From: Pardosa pseudoannulata
Taxonomy: Eukaryota > Arthropoda > Arachnida > Araneae > Lycosidae
DNA: 64,000 nt
Reading direction: 5' to 3'
Assembly: GCA_032207245.1 (NCBI GenBank)
Contig: CM063502.1
Coordinates: forward strand, 110,638,199 to 110,702,198
This document shows, one piece after another, positions 48,276 through 62,430 of the stretch. The position numbers were made by a program, and so were the translations under genes. The stretch's first letter is position 1. Every line of letters starts with the position of its first letter. The notes beneath the pieces are model-generated. The model had not been told where the DNA came from and made no database searches. It saw only the letters and a program-made list of their open reading frames with translations.

Positions 48276-51200
48276 TTGCCAACGCATCGTATGTTCCGTA
48301 TGCTTAGTTCTGGACGGCTTAAAAACCCATACATTGCATACAACATTTTGGAAAATTCCAAGTCACCATAATAAATATTCTTATCACTCTAAAAACAAAT
48401 ATTTAAAAATTTATCTCTAGTGTTTTTTTTTTAATATTTGGGTTAAAAAAATTTCTTGTTCTACTATCCAATTTCTAGGACGGTTTATCATACGTACTGT
48501 GTTTATATACATTTTTTATTGTCTTTAACACTACTTTGTCTTTGATAACCGGTCACTTGCGGTATTAGACTTTTTATCGGATATCTAGATAAATACATTA
48601 AGAATTATTTTTAAACTTTAGTCATGTAAAAAAAAAGCCTGGTAGATACCATATATTTCTTCAAAAACGTTTTTTTACCCCTTTTCATCTTTAGATATGA
48701 TAAAAGACATTGTACACAATACGCTGCAATCAGAATTAAAAACAATAATAAATAGTGGATAAAACATATCAGCAGATTTATTAAATAATGATCAGTGCAC
48801 ATGCGTGAATGTAATCAAAGTAGAAACTTTATAACTATTTACCTGAATGTATACTGCAAAGTGTGTGAACGCCTCCCCCCCAACATAGCTGGAAAACTCT
48901 GAAATACGATCGTTGATACAGTAAGCTCCAAAATAGTTGTTCCCTAAGGTATGCAGAAATGTAAAAGTATGTCTATAAATGTACTATGGTAATTTGTATA
49001 AATACAATATATATATACACAGTATGTATCATATGCAACCTCTACCTTCTGGAAAACTCTTCAAGAGTTTGCGTTACTCAAAGGCTAAATTTTAGATGTT
49101 ATTTACAAAAACTTTAATTTGTCACGTGTATACGTTCTATACTCATAAAGATGAACTCTTATTACAAAAAGCCTTTTAATCCTTTGTGATAGTTTCAGCG
49201 CTTTTAGACCTTCATTTATACAGGGCTATTCAAAACATGGTTGTATTTATTTAATTTTTTGATGGTCCCCTATGAGATTTGTTAAAATATCTTCTCTGGA
49301 AAATATGACGTCTAACATACTCTTTGCATGTTGTAAGTATCAGGATAACTCATGTATTTTTCTAGATATTTAATGAAATGTCTACAATCGAAAGGGACTG
49401 CTAAAGATTTGTTATATAGTGTACTTTGTTTTCTAAAGTTCATTTAAAAATTGTCTTTGTCTTTATTAATCAATGTTATCACAAATACAATTTTTTATTG
49501 CATTATTTTCTTTGAAGAATAGAACATACATTACATGCATGTAAAGTCTGCTGTATTGAAATACAGATTCCTTTGTTATTTTGTACTGATATGATTTATA
49601 ATATTTTTGAAGGAAGAATTCACACTTTGAGTAGTGTATTATTGAAAAATATACATTTAGTTAAATTACATTTGAAGTTTAAAAGTATTATTTACTGAAA
49701 AGTGAGTTTTATGTTAAATTAAAACTTAGAAAATGTATCGAAGTAGTTAATTTATAAAGATTTTTATAACATATTTACATAGTACATTTTTTAAATAATT
49801 TAAGTTATAATTTAATATTAAATGCTTTCAAATTGGTAAAATAAAAATATCACATAATAATAATATATTCATTTTAAAATAGGTTATTTAATTTACAGAA
49901 TTGCAGATACGATAGTTAATATTCTACTTCACTATTCATAGCCTTGCTTTAAAATGTATTTATACAGTCTGAAGAGATATCCATAACGCATGCAAATGTT
50001 CATTTCATATTCTAATTTGTGATAAATGGTCACGTAACACGACTTAACTATGAGCTTATGTACATATCCCGTAAATAATAGCTCATATTACCCTCAAGAT
50101 TTGATTCACAACTATTTATAATTACAGAATAAATTTTGACGATAATTAGTTTACTTTATCAACAAAATTAATTCACACACACACACCATATTTATAATAT
50201 GATGCTAATTTGTTAAATATATTGGGCATTTTTTAACTACTGAAAATGAATTTACACTGTAGGGACATTTATTTCATACACTTTAAAATTTTGAATAATA
50301 AGAGCTTGAAAAAAAAATAAAAGATATGTCAACGAGGCATACTTAAAATAAATGATACATATGCATAATAATATCCCGTTTAAAAATCAATACAAATCTT
50401 AATCCTTTTATCTAGATTATGTGACTTTTTAAAATGCAAAGGTTTTCGTACATCAACGGGACTAATCTAACTTTATTGTATATAGGGAAAGGAAATGTTA
50501 GAAAGGGTTTAATTTTAGTATATTGATAATGTGCAACTGTAACATATCAACCTACTAAATAGGAGTTTTCAGCCCATAGCTAAAAATACTGCTGAATTAG
50601 TTAGAAATATATGAAAATTCCCTGCAATAAATAGGAAGTAAGCTTTCTTTCTCTAAATTAACTGAGAAATGCACGTTGAAGAATGGAAGAATATAGCAGA
50701 AAAGGAAGAAAATAGAGCCCATAGAAAAAATTTATCGTGAAAAATACAACTCAAATAAAAAGATCTGCAAGTCAGAGACGTAGGCATCCAAATCTGGTTA
50801 CTGTTAGTTAAGTCTTTTAGAAGGTCAATACGAACTTGTCGCTTTGTTCTATTCAGCTTAATTGGAAGCTCTTAGAATTTCACTATATTTTTTACTTTAG
50901 CAAAAGCACATTGCGATAAGAATGAAGTCTTCGATTAATTGTAGAATCAACCAGGAATATTTAACAATTAAAAATTAATATCGCATAATGAACGGCGTAA
51001 TGAATTATTTTACATGTAGAAAGAAAAAGTAAGAAAAATGTTCATTGTCATAAAAAACACCAAATTCATAGTAGAGGTATTTTTACTAAGGTAGGAATGA
51101 CATATAATGATAATATATTAGTTCTTAGATTTGTAGAAGTTCTGTTGCATCTGATGTGTATGGAAATTCTTTATTGTATAAAATATTACCATAAGAACGT

Positions 51201-51448
51201 TTGAAAGACTTGTCAGTTTCGTCCTTCAGTAAAATTGTTCTATTTACATTGTCAAAGCTATTAGTACCATCTTTGAGAATGAGCTTGTGTTAAAAAATTA
51301 AATTGGATATCTCCCAGATATGAACTAAATGTGACTGAAAATCTGTGGAAGTAGTTATTTAAGTAAACATAGTGATTAATCAAGATGAGCAGCTATGGCA
51401 AAAGGTTCAAGAAGTGGTAAGTTTAATCTTAAACAAAAATTTGAACAG
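48276..51448. other. AT-rich non-coding stretch, nothing recognised
   Basis: Contains a C-run (CGCCTCCCCCCCAAC near 48870) and a few CA units at about 50173. No coding frame above chance and no paired terminal repeats were identified. ACAGGGCTATTCAAAACATG at 49225 resembles a transposon end but has no partner. Confidence 0.45.
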
Positions 51449-51466
51449 TATATATATATATATATT
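51449..51466. repeat. Short (TA)n tract
   Basis: About nine TA units. Confidence 0.85.
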
Positions 51467-54400
51467 TAATAGTCAAGTCTTTTACAATTCAGAAAACTGA
51501 AGTTGCCTTAATAAAACATTAATTTGGTGCAGTATTTATGCATTGATAATTATTGGGAACAGAAATAATTTGCGTTTTCATTTTATAATTCTTTTTCGTT
51601 TTATTTTGAAGTCTTGTAAATAACTTATTTTCTACCGGCTGTAGTATGTTGTCATTTTTTTTTCAAATTTATTCAATACTGAAAATATTACACTGCTAAT
51701 ACATTATAATTTAGAAATTTTATTCAAACAAAAATAATCTTGTGAGCAATTAAGTAGAATTAGGGAAATGCAAACGTAAATTGTAGTTTTGAACTGCATT
51801 CTTCCACTCTCATACTTGTTACCGATTAAAACATTGTTTATGTGATGAAAATAAATAAATAAATGTATTTCGACAAGTAGACATTTATTAGTTAAAACTT
51901 CAGTTTTTTTAATTTTAGTGAACATAAGTTAATTAAAGTTATAAAATATTTATATCATTTATGAGAAGTTAGTTTTAAAGCATCAAACTACCCTCCTTTC
52001 CGATAAGTGTCGATTGTAAATCACTTTAAAATAAGTGAAGCGATTTAAAGAGTCTGCCTTAATTATATTTTAAGTGAGTCATTAATCATTTAATTGGTTC
52101 ATTGCTATATAACTAAATGAGCTACTCTTAAAAGGTTTTTTCTTTTAGCTAGATTTAGAAGTTTTAAATAAAATAACCAAGCAATTTATATTATTAGATA
52201 ACTATTTCATCAAATACATTAAATTTGTAGTTTTTATGTAAGTTATTACAAATTGCCTTAAATATTGTGAAAAATATGGGCAGATTTCATAATTTGTGTA
52301 GCTAAAAACATCAATTCATATTTGAAATTGCAATTAAAATAAAATTAGTTTCAGACTGTATTTACAAAAGCTAATAGCCAAGTTTATGAGACGAAAGTAA
52401 TGGTATAATGGACACATAATTCACTTTTGATCTGTGAATCCTTTATCAGAAAACACCACGAACCATGTATATAGCAGTAGAAAGAATATAGTATGTGCAC
52501 AGATTTTATGTTTAAAATCTGTTAACTTTATAGTTATATGATCAGCTGCAGTGAAAGAATTTAAAACACTTTAGCTGCAAAGTATTGCTACGAAACATTG
52601 GTAAACTCTACCATACGAAACAATTTGATGGGATGCAGTGAAATGTTCAATCCGAAACAGCCTATTACTAACTTAAAATATCATTTTTAATGAGAAAAAA
52701 TAATATAAATATTACTTTGTTCAAACTATTGGGAATTTTACCTCTTGAAACAAATCTCAGCATAAGGCTAATTCACATTAACATATATTATATCTAATCA
52801 AATAAACTACTGATAAGTAAATGTGTTAAAGTTAATAAAATTTAGTTACATAGTAAGTCTGTTAATTGATTCTTGTATAAAAATGACATTTCTAAAAGAT
52901 ACAGCGAACATTTGATGTTATAATTTTTTTGCATTCACATTACTTTCATTTTTCCTGTAATTATGTAAAACCTAAGCTACTGTGTAATTTTTCTGCTTAG
53001 AAGACATAGATTAACTAAACTGTATATTACCATTAGTACTAGGATCAGAAAATGGCTGCATTAAGAAAATTGGCTGTTAATTGCTTCTCTGATAGTCAGA
53101 AATGGCACATTATTCCTATCAACCAATTTCTCGTATATCTGGCTTAGTTATGAATTCCTACATGCACAAATTATATATGGAAAATTGCTTTTTTTTCAAA
53201 TTATATACGCAAAATTGCTTAGACTCTTTTAAGGGGCTGTCTATTTTATGTTCATACAATAAATCTGATGCTTATATTTAAAATAGCATGTTTACAGATA
53301 ATTTAAAAAACTGCTATTAGCCTTTATGACTGTAAAGTAAAAGTAAGCCGAGTTTTATCCGCCATTTATGGCAGCATTTAGACTGAATTAATCTTTGAAC
53401 TATAATTATCATAAATTGAAAATTATGAGAGAAAAAATTCTAGTCTTCTATTTACGTATATGAATATGCTTATATAAATTACTCTCCACAGGTAAAATTC
53501 TTAAAACAGTTCTTCTTTAACGTTTTAAAATTTAATTTTTTAAAATTTTAATATGAACCTTAAACTAATAGCTCTGTTCAGATACTTTTCTTGAATTTTG
53601 AGAACATAAAATATTTTTATATATTTTGCTTCAGGGTTTCTCAAAGTGCAAACAAAATATTTGAGAAGAAAATTATTAAATTAGAATCAAAATTTCATTA
53701 TTAGAATCAGTTTTGTTTAGTGACAAACATTTCCCCTTTATTTAAAAAATCCCCAGAAAAATTAAAGAAAATGTATTGCAGAATTTTTGTGCAAACATTC
53801 CTTGGTATACCTTGAATATAGTTTGAAGTATATCAATGTGGAGTTCCAGTTCTTGGCAGAATAAACCCTTCTTAGAGCAACGGTGTAACATGCGCATTTA
53901 GTATATGAAAATAAATCTAATGTGTTCCCTTAAAAAATGAAGTTTGCAATATTTGATCAAAACCTCAGTTGAGTTATTTAAAATAAAATAAAAACATGAT
54001 TTTTTTTTAGAATTGTGTGGTTTATAAACCATTAAAATTTTATTTGGCTCTGTTGCTCAAAACAATATAGCATTTTATTGGTTCTTATGGGACCACATTT
54101 CACCCTTTACTAATTAAAGGTTGAAGCGCATTCATAAAAAAGCTTATTTAAACTGTTTATTTAACTCTTTATAACCCTTTTTGGGTAAAAGTTATCTCAT
54201 AAGAGGAAAAGTATGTCTCTTCAGAGCAACAGGGAAAATTAAATAGCTAATTGTTATATGGCAAATTCATAGAAATCTAACCAAAATAGTTGTTAAATTT
54301 GCTTAAATATTAAATGATATATTATTAATGTACTGTATAAGTTATGAATGCCGTTTAAATATTGTATATTAATTAAGTCTAGCGTTAAAATATCAATAAA

Positions 54401-57163
54401 ATTATGTTTGATAAATGTTATAATAAAATCAAACTTTTCAAATTTATATAATAAAGAAATTCTAAAATTCTATCTGTATGAAATTTTCAATTTTCTAACA
54501 ATTCTCATTTTGGATATCTAATTTTCTGACATAAACAATAAAAGTTTGTAAAACTGCCTCAAAGTTATGCAAAACTTTTGACTATTCAATTATTTCACTT
54601 TGATAAAAAGAATATCATAAAGTAAAGAGGTTGATTTATTCCCCAAATTGAACGCAATATGCTCAATTAACTGTCAAATTGCAAAGAACTAATGTTCCCC
54701 GCAAGTCTTGCGTAAAGTGTGCGACACCGCTACCTCTAACGAACGTAAAGCGTCAGAAAACCAATATTCAAATAAAATTAATCTGTGAAGGTTTAATTAG
54801 TAATCGATCAATAAGAATTCTCACTCGAATGCGAATATGAGATACATTTAAATTACAATTGATTTTCTCTTTCATGTAACGCAGCATTTAAGTTGTATAA
54901 TTGATATTCCTCATAACTCGATATTTAATGTCTAATACCATTTGCAAACTTTGGGATATTACAATTTAGAACAGTTATTTAATTAAAAGGATCTCTTATG
55001 GATATCATTAATACAGTGTGAAAGCAGAATGTTTGCTGTGAAGCTTGTTTCCCTTATTAAGATTTAGTTATGATTTAGCATTAGCTGCAAAGAGAAAAAT
55101 TATATTGACAGAAGTTAGAAAATTTAGTGTCATGGATTTAATCCTGTAATTAAAAGTATCATACATTTAACTAAGCTGCCATATGTGTATTGTATTATAT
55201 TCTAATATATGCAGTTTTTTACTATATTTTTGTATGGTCAACGATCTTGAACTAATGGCTTTTTACGTTAAAGACGTCACAAAATATGATAAAATTAAGC
55301 CATTTTTCTTCTTATTAAAGAGGTAGTACTGTTTTAAAGGCTAATTAATTTAGAATAGAGGAAAATATTATAATATATAAATTAATTCTATCTTAAAAGA
55401 ATGAGTAAAGCCATACTAATTATTTCCTGAAATTCTAAAGAAAAGACCATTTTAAACCTAAAAGTTTTGTTGAATTTGCAAAACTTGAATGATTCTATAC
55501 CACCTTAATAAAATAAAAATGCATTTTGCATATAATTTAAGCTTTTACGGTAGGTGGAATACATCTTAGAGTTTGTTTTACAAATAAAAGTCTTTAATAT
55601 TGAGGACAGGCATTTTTATAAAATGTTATAATTTTATTTGTTAAATTTTTGGTATGAAAATCAAGTAAGAATGTAATCAACGTATCAAGATCAGTAACCA
55701 GCAAAATATTTTGATGCCTAAAACATCTTTATCCACTAAATATAAACAAACAAACATATAAATAAATGTCGGTGCCATTCTGTCCACAAAATAAAAATAT
55801 TATAAACTCTAAAAAGATTATATGTATGCAATTTTATTTCAATTTAGGTTACGTTGTTTATTCTTTGATTCCAGTTTCCTGTGAATGAGAAGTATTTTAA
55901 AAAATATATTAAGTTATGTTAAAATAAAAGAATAATTTTATTTTCATATTATCTAAATTATTATTTCCAGGGTTTTTCAATAGCTATGTCGAGCATTAAA
56001 TAATATTTTTACACTCTCTCTTTTCTCTCTTTTTTTTAATATTAATAGGGTATTCAGGAAAGTTCTTTACAGTTAAATTTTTTTAGAAAAACCTGAGTAT
56101 AGGTTAAGTTTAAATAAATTATGGATGGAAAAATCTCCATATATGTTATGCTAGAGATACACACAATCTTTAATCTTATTAAAAGTAAGCTCAAATTTTT
56201 ATAAAAGTTTTATAGAAACTATTGAAAATCAAATTTTTACAGATATTTTAACTAATTATTTCGAAAAGCAGGTTTAAACCATGTTTAAAGTATTCAAATT
56301 TTGCTACCCTTTTACAAGCCAGATTATGAAATCATAGAGGTTGGTATTCAAAACCTAATGTAGTTTAAATAAAAAGTAGTTCTATAGCTATTAAAAAGAC
56401 TATCGGTGATGAAACACGTACATTTAAAATTGAAAAAAAAAAGTAATACGACAGAAGTATAAGAACTAAATCTACAGACCAACTATTGAAGAAAAAAATG
56501 TGGAAATGTTTTCAATACTTCCAATAAAACCAAAAGGTGTGCTAAGGACCAAGTAATTAAGAAATGTAAATAAAAACAATATTCTTCCATAAAATCTAAA
56601 TGAATATTTTTATTTGGAAGATGCAGTCAAAACGTTCGAGAACTGTATAGTTTAAAATTAATTTTACATTTAGAATCGGAAGAGAGTATAATTTATTTAC
56701 TTTGCCATTTTTATGGAATGTATTTGTATGTGTTACATTTTTTGCAAAACTATAATTGTCTTATATTTAACTGTATTACTTACCTCATTATTTTACAAAA
56801 CAGCATTTCATATAATATGTATCAGCGTTTGTAAATAATAAGCAGATAAAAGGAAAAAATTAAAGAGAAAGAAAAGATTTTTCTTGAATGTAATTAGCTT
56901 GGACTTTAAAGAAGAAAAATTGAGCATTTAAATAATACAAATCAACAGAAATTTTATAAAACAAAGATGTATCTCTGCTGTGCATTCTATGATGCTAATT
57001 TCGGGGTGTGCTCCATGGAAAGAGAATCACAGATGGAATGTAGAGAATATACATCGACAGTGGCATATAAATCCATCTCTGGTATTTCCTTTAAAGTAAA
57101 AAAAAAAATACCACAAATAAGTATTATACATTGAACCATAATTTCAAAACTATCATATATGCA
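51467..57163. other. AT-rich non-coding stretch, nothing recognised
   Basis: Over 5.7 kb without a recognisable element. A 30-bp unit (AAATTATATA..AAAATTGCTT) is tandemly duplicated at 53168 and 53198. A GC-richer patch at 54690-54770 (AAGTCTTGCGTAAAGTGTGC) is unassigned. The minus frames at 51704-51925 and 56987-57184 show no motif. Confidence 0.45.
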
Positions 57164-57478
57164 TAATGTAGCGGTGTAGTACATTGCTGTTGTTTCTTCA
57201 AAACCATTATTCTACTTAATATGAATAACCCAAGTTTGCTTTATATCATCTTTACTATTAATTATAGCAAAATGCCACTGATCTATATTACAAAAAAGAA
57301 ATATATTAGTGAGAAGAAAAGGAAAAATGCTAAAAAAGTATAAAAAAATATAAAGTAAAAGAAGCACTCCACGTGCTACACGTGATAGAAAAAATTGCCA
57401 AATTCTAAGAGCACACTACATTTTTTTTCCTTCTAAACTCTCCAGCAACCCTATACTTTTTTTGTCAAAAAGTCTTTC

Positions 57479-57490
57479 AACTTCATTGTC
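57479..57490. repeat. Left target-site duplication of the nested SINE
   Basis: AACTTCATTGTC here and AACTTCATTATC at 57634-57645 match at 11 of 12 positions and directly bound the SINE. Confidence 0.82.
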
Positions 57491-57633
57491 GACGAACGAT
57501 GTCCGATGGGTTAGGGTACTGGCATTTGTTACCAGAGTTCATGGGTTCGAATTCCACAGTGACATGGATGTTCATAACCGTTAAACTTCGTGTTGCAAAA
57601 CGTAGACCGTAGCACTCCAAACCAAATCGAACC
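57491..57633 (+). mobile_element. tRNA-derived SINE nested in a dispersed repeat
   Basis: The head GACGAACGATGTCCGATGGG is close to the start of the 5900 copy. The B-box region GGTTCGAATTC departs from consensus at one base. The body has ATGTTCATAACCGTT, CGTGTTGCAAAACGTAGACC and a GTAGCACTCCAAACCAAATC tail. It lacks the AAGTCCCGGTCTCATTAG part, so it is about 30 bp shorter than the 5900 copy. Near-perfect 12-bp target duplications flank it, and the host repeat resumes exactly after the right one. Confidence 0.87.
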
Positions 57634-57895
57634 AACTTCATTATCCTGTGCTGATGCATCACTTCCCGGAGCTGCCCAGATTGACCGGGACTTCAGGCAT
57701 GGTCCTGAATCGCTTCCTGGCGATCAAACACAACTCTCTAAACTTCGTAAAGTTTAAGTGCAATCGTTTCCACTGGACACACCACATGCCTTCTGGAGTC
57801 GCGAAAAAATTATTTGACAGGCAACTCACAACGTGTGAGTGCGGCGAGCAAATCAGTTTCGCAAACCTTAAGTAAAACATAACTGCACTCTCACA

Positions 57896-60604
57896 CAAAA
57901 AACTCTTGATTACTTCTTATATTGAGTTTGAAATGTGAGTTATTGCAAATTACTATCTATTTTTATCACCGTTTTGACTTTAACTATTGGTGTCAAAGGA
58001 AGTTATAAGTGGTTACCATAACTTTGGGGAAAAAGCAATTTCGCTTATTGCAGACAAATTTTGCTATTTAGATTAAATCTTACCAAGACTTTTTTAGGAC
58101 GTAAAGTTGGTTGATAGGTAAACACACAGAGATAACTTAGTTATTCTTGGAACCAAATAACTAAGTTACTTTAGCACCTAATTTATTTACACTGTGTAAG
58201 AATTCCTATAGATAAATAAGTCTTTCATAAATTAAAGGCTAGTCATTCTATTGCTTAGAAAGCTAATGCCAATTAGTCAGCCCTAACGAAGGGGAAAGTT
58301 CAAGGAACAAATGTATTGCTTTTCTTGTACCTATATCCAATTAATGTATTGATGAAGAAAGTAGAAACACTTTTTCTCTCTAGAAAATAGCACAAATTAT
58401 AAATAGGAGATTGTTCAGAGTTGATATGGGTTTATTTTCGAATGCTTCTAATTAAGTGTTACCTACCTTGATATTTATATTAATGTGTTGTAAATACTAA
58501 AGATTAATTAAAAATAAAAATAAAAATTTAGGAATAGCTAAAAAAATTTTAGCTTAATGAACTTTTGTTATCCGTAATATGTAGGTAAGAAATTGAATAC
58601 GTTATTTTCTGACATTGAAGCTTTAAACGAATCCATATTTATGCAGAAACTGAACACATAAAAAATTAAATGAAATAAAATATGATTAAAATGCAAGATC
58701 TTCTTAAAACTATAGATACTTTTAAATATTATTTCTATTAAAAAGTTAATTTTCTAAAAGTATTTTTACATACGTACCTCGTAAGTTGAACTTAAATATA
58801 TCCTTCAAAAAATTGTATTAGAAATAAAAAAACAAACTATTTTTATATATATAATTATTCTTCTTGAGAGTTTGTGAACTTTTCTCTTTCTCTTGCATAT
58901 ACTTTAGATATAGGTAACAAACATTGTATTGAAATAACTGAAAATCATTGAAACATATATAGAAGAGTTTAAATAATTATGATGGTAAATAATAAGAGTA
59001 GAGGTAATTCGTATTACAGGAGATTATTTAAATATGATATTTTAAATAGCCAGTGAATTAAAGGATAGACTGTATATTTTTTAATATTTTTTTTCGTTAT
59101 ATATATAAAAAACACCATGAAGCTGATGAATTAATGGATTTTCTATTTTTATCGAATTTTCAATGGGCAATCTTTAGGCTAAGGGAAATGAACTGTGATG
59201 TTAAAACCATTCCCAGAGGTAATAAAATTATTCAAAATTAAAGCGTCTCCAATTATTAAGTCATATATGCATTGTTGTATTTTATTAACACACGTGATGA
59301 CTGAGACTCTGGAATACTCACTTTAGAATAATAAAGTTCACGTTCTTTGAAGATCTTCTTCTAAATTCAAAATGTTATAGGTAAAGTAATCAGATTAAAG
59401 GATGTGTTACTAGTCTTGCTTTATTTACGTTAGGTTCCATTTTATGACGACATCTCTTTGAGTTCATTGTTTTTTTCATCAATTTCTTAATTTACATTTG
59501 CATTAACTAAGTTATATTCTGGATTAGTAGTCAGACATAATTCTTGTGGAACTCGAGGTATGTCGATACCTATTTACAAGTAAAATATACATTTTTAATG
59601 GGATTCAAATAATAGCTAAGCTCTCACTGGAGCATGATTCTTGAATATGACTTGGGGTATTCCTCTCTACTTGAGTAACGTCAGCTACTTTTCACTGTAT
59701 GATGCGCGTATGATAAACAAGTCCATAACTGTGTCATGGAAAGGGTAAATTAAAAAAGTAAGTGTTCTCTGCTGTAGAAAATCTATACCTTTTCATATGT
59801 ACAAGAAGACAAAGCCTTGACTACTGGAATGTAACATAAAATGAAAAGCCATATAAGTAATTGCTTTACTTATGTTGACTTTGCAGTTTCTGATGTTATC
59901 TGTCACTTGTACCAACTGATATCAAAATATACTGTATTTACAAAATTATTTCTATAGTAATAATATTAAAAAAGAGAATTATTTTTTTCTATGACATAAA
60001 ATGTTATAAAATAGAGAGAAGCAGAAACAATTTATTTCACCATATTTCTGGCATATTTTGAAAAATGAAACTAAAAAACAGAACTAATTTGTTTATATAA
60101 TCAATATTTTTGTGAAATGTTCACTTAAAAAGCATAACTTTTTCACAAGATGTCCTTCTACATCCATAATCCATACTTATATAAGACAGTTGATGACCAA
60201 ACTAGTAGATTTTCATTTCCATACTAGGGGATTAGTTAAACAGATGTAAGAGTCTAGTATGTAGTAGATTTGATGTAGTTACGAATCGACTGTAATCTAC
60301 ATGTCCTCATTTAATTAGCCTTTGTGTATCATAACATTAAACGTAATCGTCACTTCAAGATGAGACACATTCTTACTGTGCTAGAGCCTCTGCATTAGTT
60401 TTTCGGTACAAAGCCTGTTAGTTAAAATCTCCCTGATGCTAAGGATATTGTAGCCTTTTGTATTTGACTTTTATCAGTATAAATAAAAAATATCACTGTT
60501 CCCACAATACCAAAATTAATCATCTTGTGTTCCAGTATTTTGGATAGAGTTAACTCCAGTAAACAACAAAAGTAGTCAATGTTAAAAATAAATATAATGT
60601 GCAA
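57896..60604. other. AT-rich non-coding stretch with one perfect hairpin
   Basis: At 58133-58168 a 13-bp perfect inverted repeat (TAACTTAGTTATT / AATAACTAAGTTA) encloses a 10-nt loop. No other structure or coding was seen. Confidence 0.5.
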
Positions 60605-60613
60605 TATATATAC

Positions 60614-60640
60614 AGAGAGAGAGAAAGAGAGAGAGAGATT
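60614..60640. repeat. (GA)n microsatellite
   Basis: About 13 GA units with one AA interruption. Confidence 0.9.
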
Positions 60641-62205
60641 AAAGCTAAAATAATAATATAAACTCAATATTTATTAGCTAAATCAAGTGTTATACAAACC
60701 TGACCAGATGTGAACTATTTATGTATAAGACCAGTTTAGAAAACAATCAGGTCATAATGCTCCAAATCGTATATAAAACTTCTTTTAATTGTTTGGAAAA
60801 TTACTTCCCTTTTTTAAGTATATATTGCACATCTAAAGAAAAGAAAATATTTGCTACTGATTTGTTTAGTTTCCACGGACCTTGCCAATTTGTCTTTAGG
60901 TCATCGATTAATAAGTTTACTAATGTACTTTTAAAATATTGGGATTTGAACATAAATATTGCCACCTGACCTCTCAAATTGATCGTTATTTATAACTTTC
61001 ATAGAATATTTGAACTTTCTCATGGAATTAAGTAACATAAATTCGATATTTTTGGAAGAATTTAGATGTTGTATTGTTTCTAGCATTCTCGTATGCCCTT
61101 AAAATAATGATTTCAGTCACAATTCTGAACTAAAAGTGTCGATTTCATTATTTCTAACATTATTCACTGTTAAACCTGGAAGACAGTATGTTTTTTCTTC
61201 TATTTATTCTCTATTAAAATTACACAGTCTTGTACGTCACATTTTGTGCCGTATATCATTTCTGGCATTAGTCCTGTTACGCGTATTAGACGTTGTTATC
61301 TAGTCATTGTTATCTCGTCACTGCTGCCTTAGCTGTCTAACAGTGGTAACAGGTGACGGGTGATTAACTACCACTTAATATCATCTGTTAACTCTTACTA
61401 ACAATGGTTAAACTAGATACAAGTAAAGGCGTTTAAAACTTGTTAATTATAATGAATAAAAATTATTGATTAGAAGTTAAATATGTGTTAAACCTATTAG
61501 TTAAATATTAGTTTATAGTTATTAGTTAATATTAGTTAAATATGTCTAAAACCTAAATGTTAAGCCTATTACATGAATATAGTAAATCGTCTAGCTTATC
61601 TCTTAGACATATTTGGAATTACAATAACTAAAATACAAAATAATTTTCATTTTGTGTGTGAATACTTTAAATCCGGCTCTCAAATTATAAACTGTACAGA
61701 TTTTTTCCAATTGAGCTTTGCATGTTCTAAAAAAATCAAAATTACAGAACCAAAAGATTTTTTGTAGGAATTCAAATGATTTTTTATGTTAAATGAAAAA
61801 TTGTTATAAAAAGATGTCGCTTTCAATTATAATGAAAATTCAAATTAATAAAGACAGATATTTGGGAGAAAAAAAGTTTCATTTCCAGAGAAGAAATAAA
61901 TTGTATTTATATTTTATTCATTTTGCAAAAACTATTTTCGTTTTCATAACTTATCACTGTTCACTTTTTCCCTGAATTTAATTAGCGTATTTTTCCTTTT
62001 AACTTTAAAATATTATAATAGGTTGATTATTTTAACTTAGTGACTTAAATTTATTGTATATTGGGTATGCAATACAATGGGTGATTTGTATAGAGCGGGT
62101 CTTAAGAATACTAAGGTTATAATCGTCAATCTAATAATGTGAATAGAAGTTATATTTAAATTCACCTATATGAAAGATGAATTACTATAAAGAAGTTACA
62201 GTTAA
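60641..62205. other. AT-rich non-coding stretch, nothing recognised
   Basis: Frames at 60721-60969, 61573-61767 and 61793-61975 are AT-driven and lack motifs. Degenerate TATTAGTTAA repeats lie at about 61495-61550. Confidence 0.45.
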
Positions 62206-62430
62206 ATGAGATTTACAGAGAATAGTTCTTCTTGGTAGTGACGAGCTTACCTCTGTAGCGTTTGCTCCACAAAGCGTTGGACAATATTAAAATAGGACCA
62301 TGACGGGCCTCTCCTAGGTCATCAGCTGCTTGATGCAGTTTCGGGTTGCTGTTGTGATGGACTGGTCTTCAGTGGTTCTTGAGATCACGATCGGATCTGC
62401 TACTTGGGCGAAAGACTAGATCAGTGTAGG
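62206..62430. other. Unclassified GC-richer block
   Basis: This interval is clearly richer in G+C than its flanks (GACGGGCCTCTCCTAGGTCA, TGCAGTTTCGGGTTGCTGTT, ACGATCGGATCTGCTACTTG). No frame longer than about 20 codons with a motif, no terminal repeats and no match to other copies in the window. A transposon fragment is the likeliest explanation. Confidence 0.25.

Larger units (their letters stand above)
57164..57895 (+). repeat. Dispersed repeat family, central block, split by a SINE
   Basis: Matches 43062-43617: GCGGTGTAGTACATTGCTGT, CCAAGTTTGCTTTATATC, AGTAAAAGAAGCACTCCACG, CTCCAGCAACCCTATACTT, then after the SINE CATGGTCCTGAATCGC, AGTTTAAGTGCAAT and GAGCAAATCAGTTTCGCAAA. The outer blocks seen at 42.8 kb are absent, so the central block moves or is copied independently of them. 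Frames on both strands (57648-57875 plus, 57659-57898 minus) match no family I recognise. Confidence 0.82.

Noticed and set aside
49225..49245. hAT left end (CAGGGCTATTCAAAA)
   Set aside because: No matching CCCTG right end or 8-bp duplication was found to its right. A single short match is expected by chance.
62308..62328. Second Helitron terminus (ATGACGGGCCTCTCCTAG)
   Set aside because: It resembles the terminus at 14.83 kb but lacks the upstream CCCGT needed for the hairpin.
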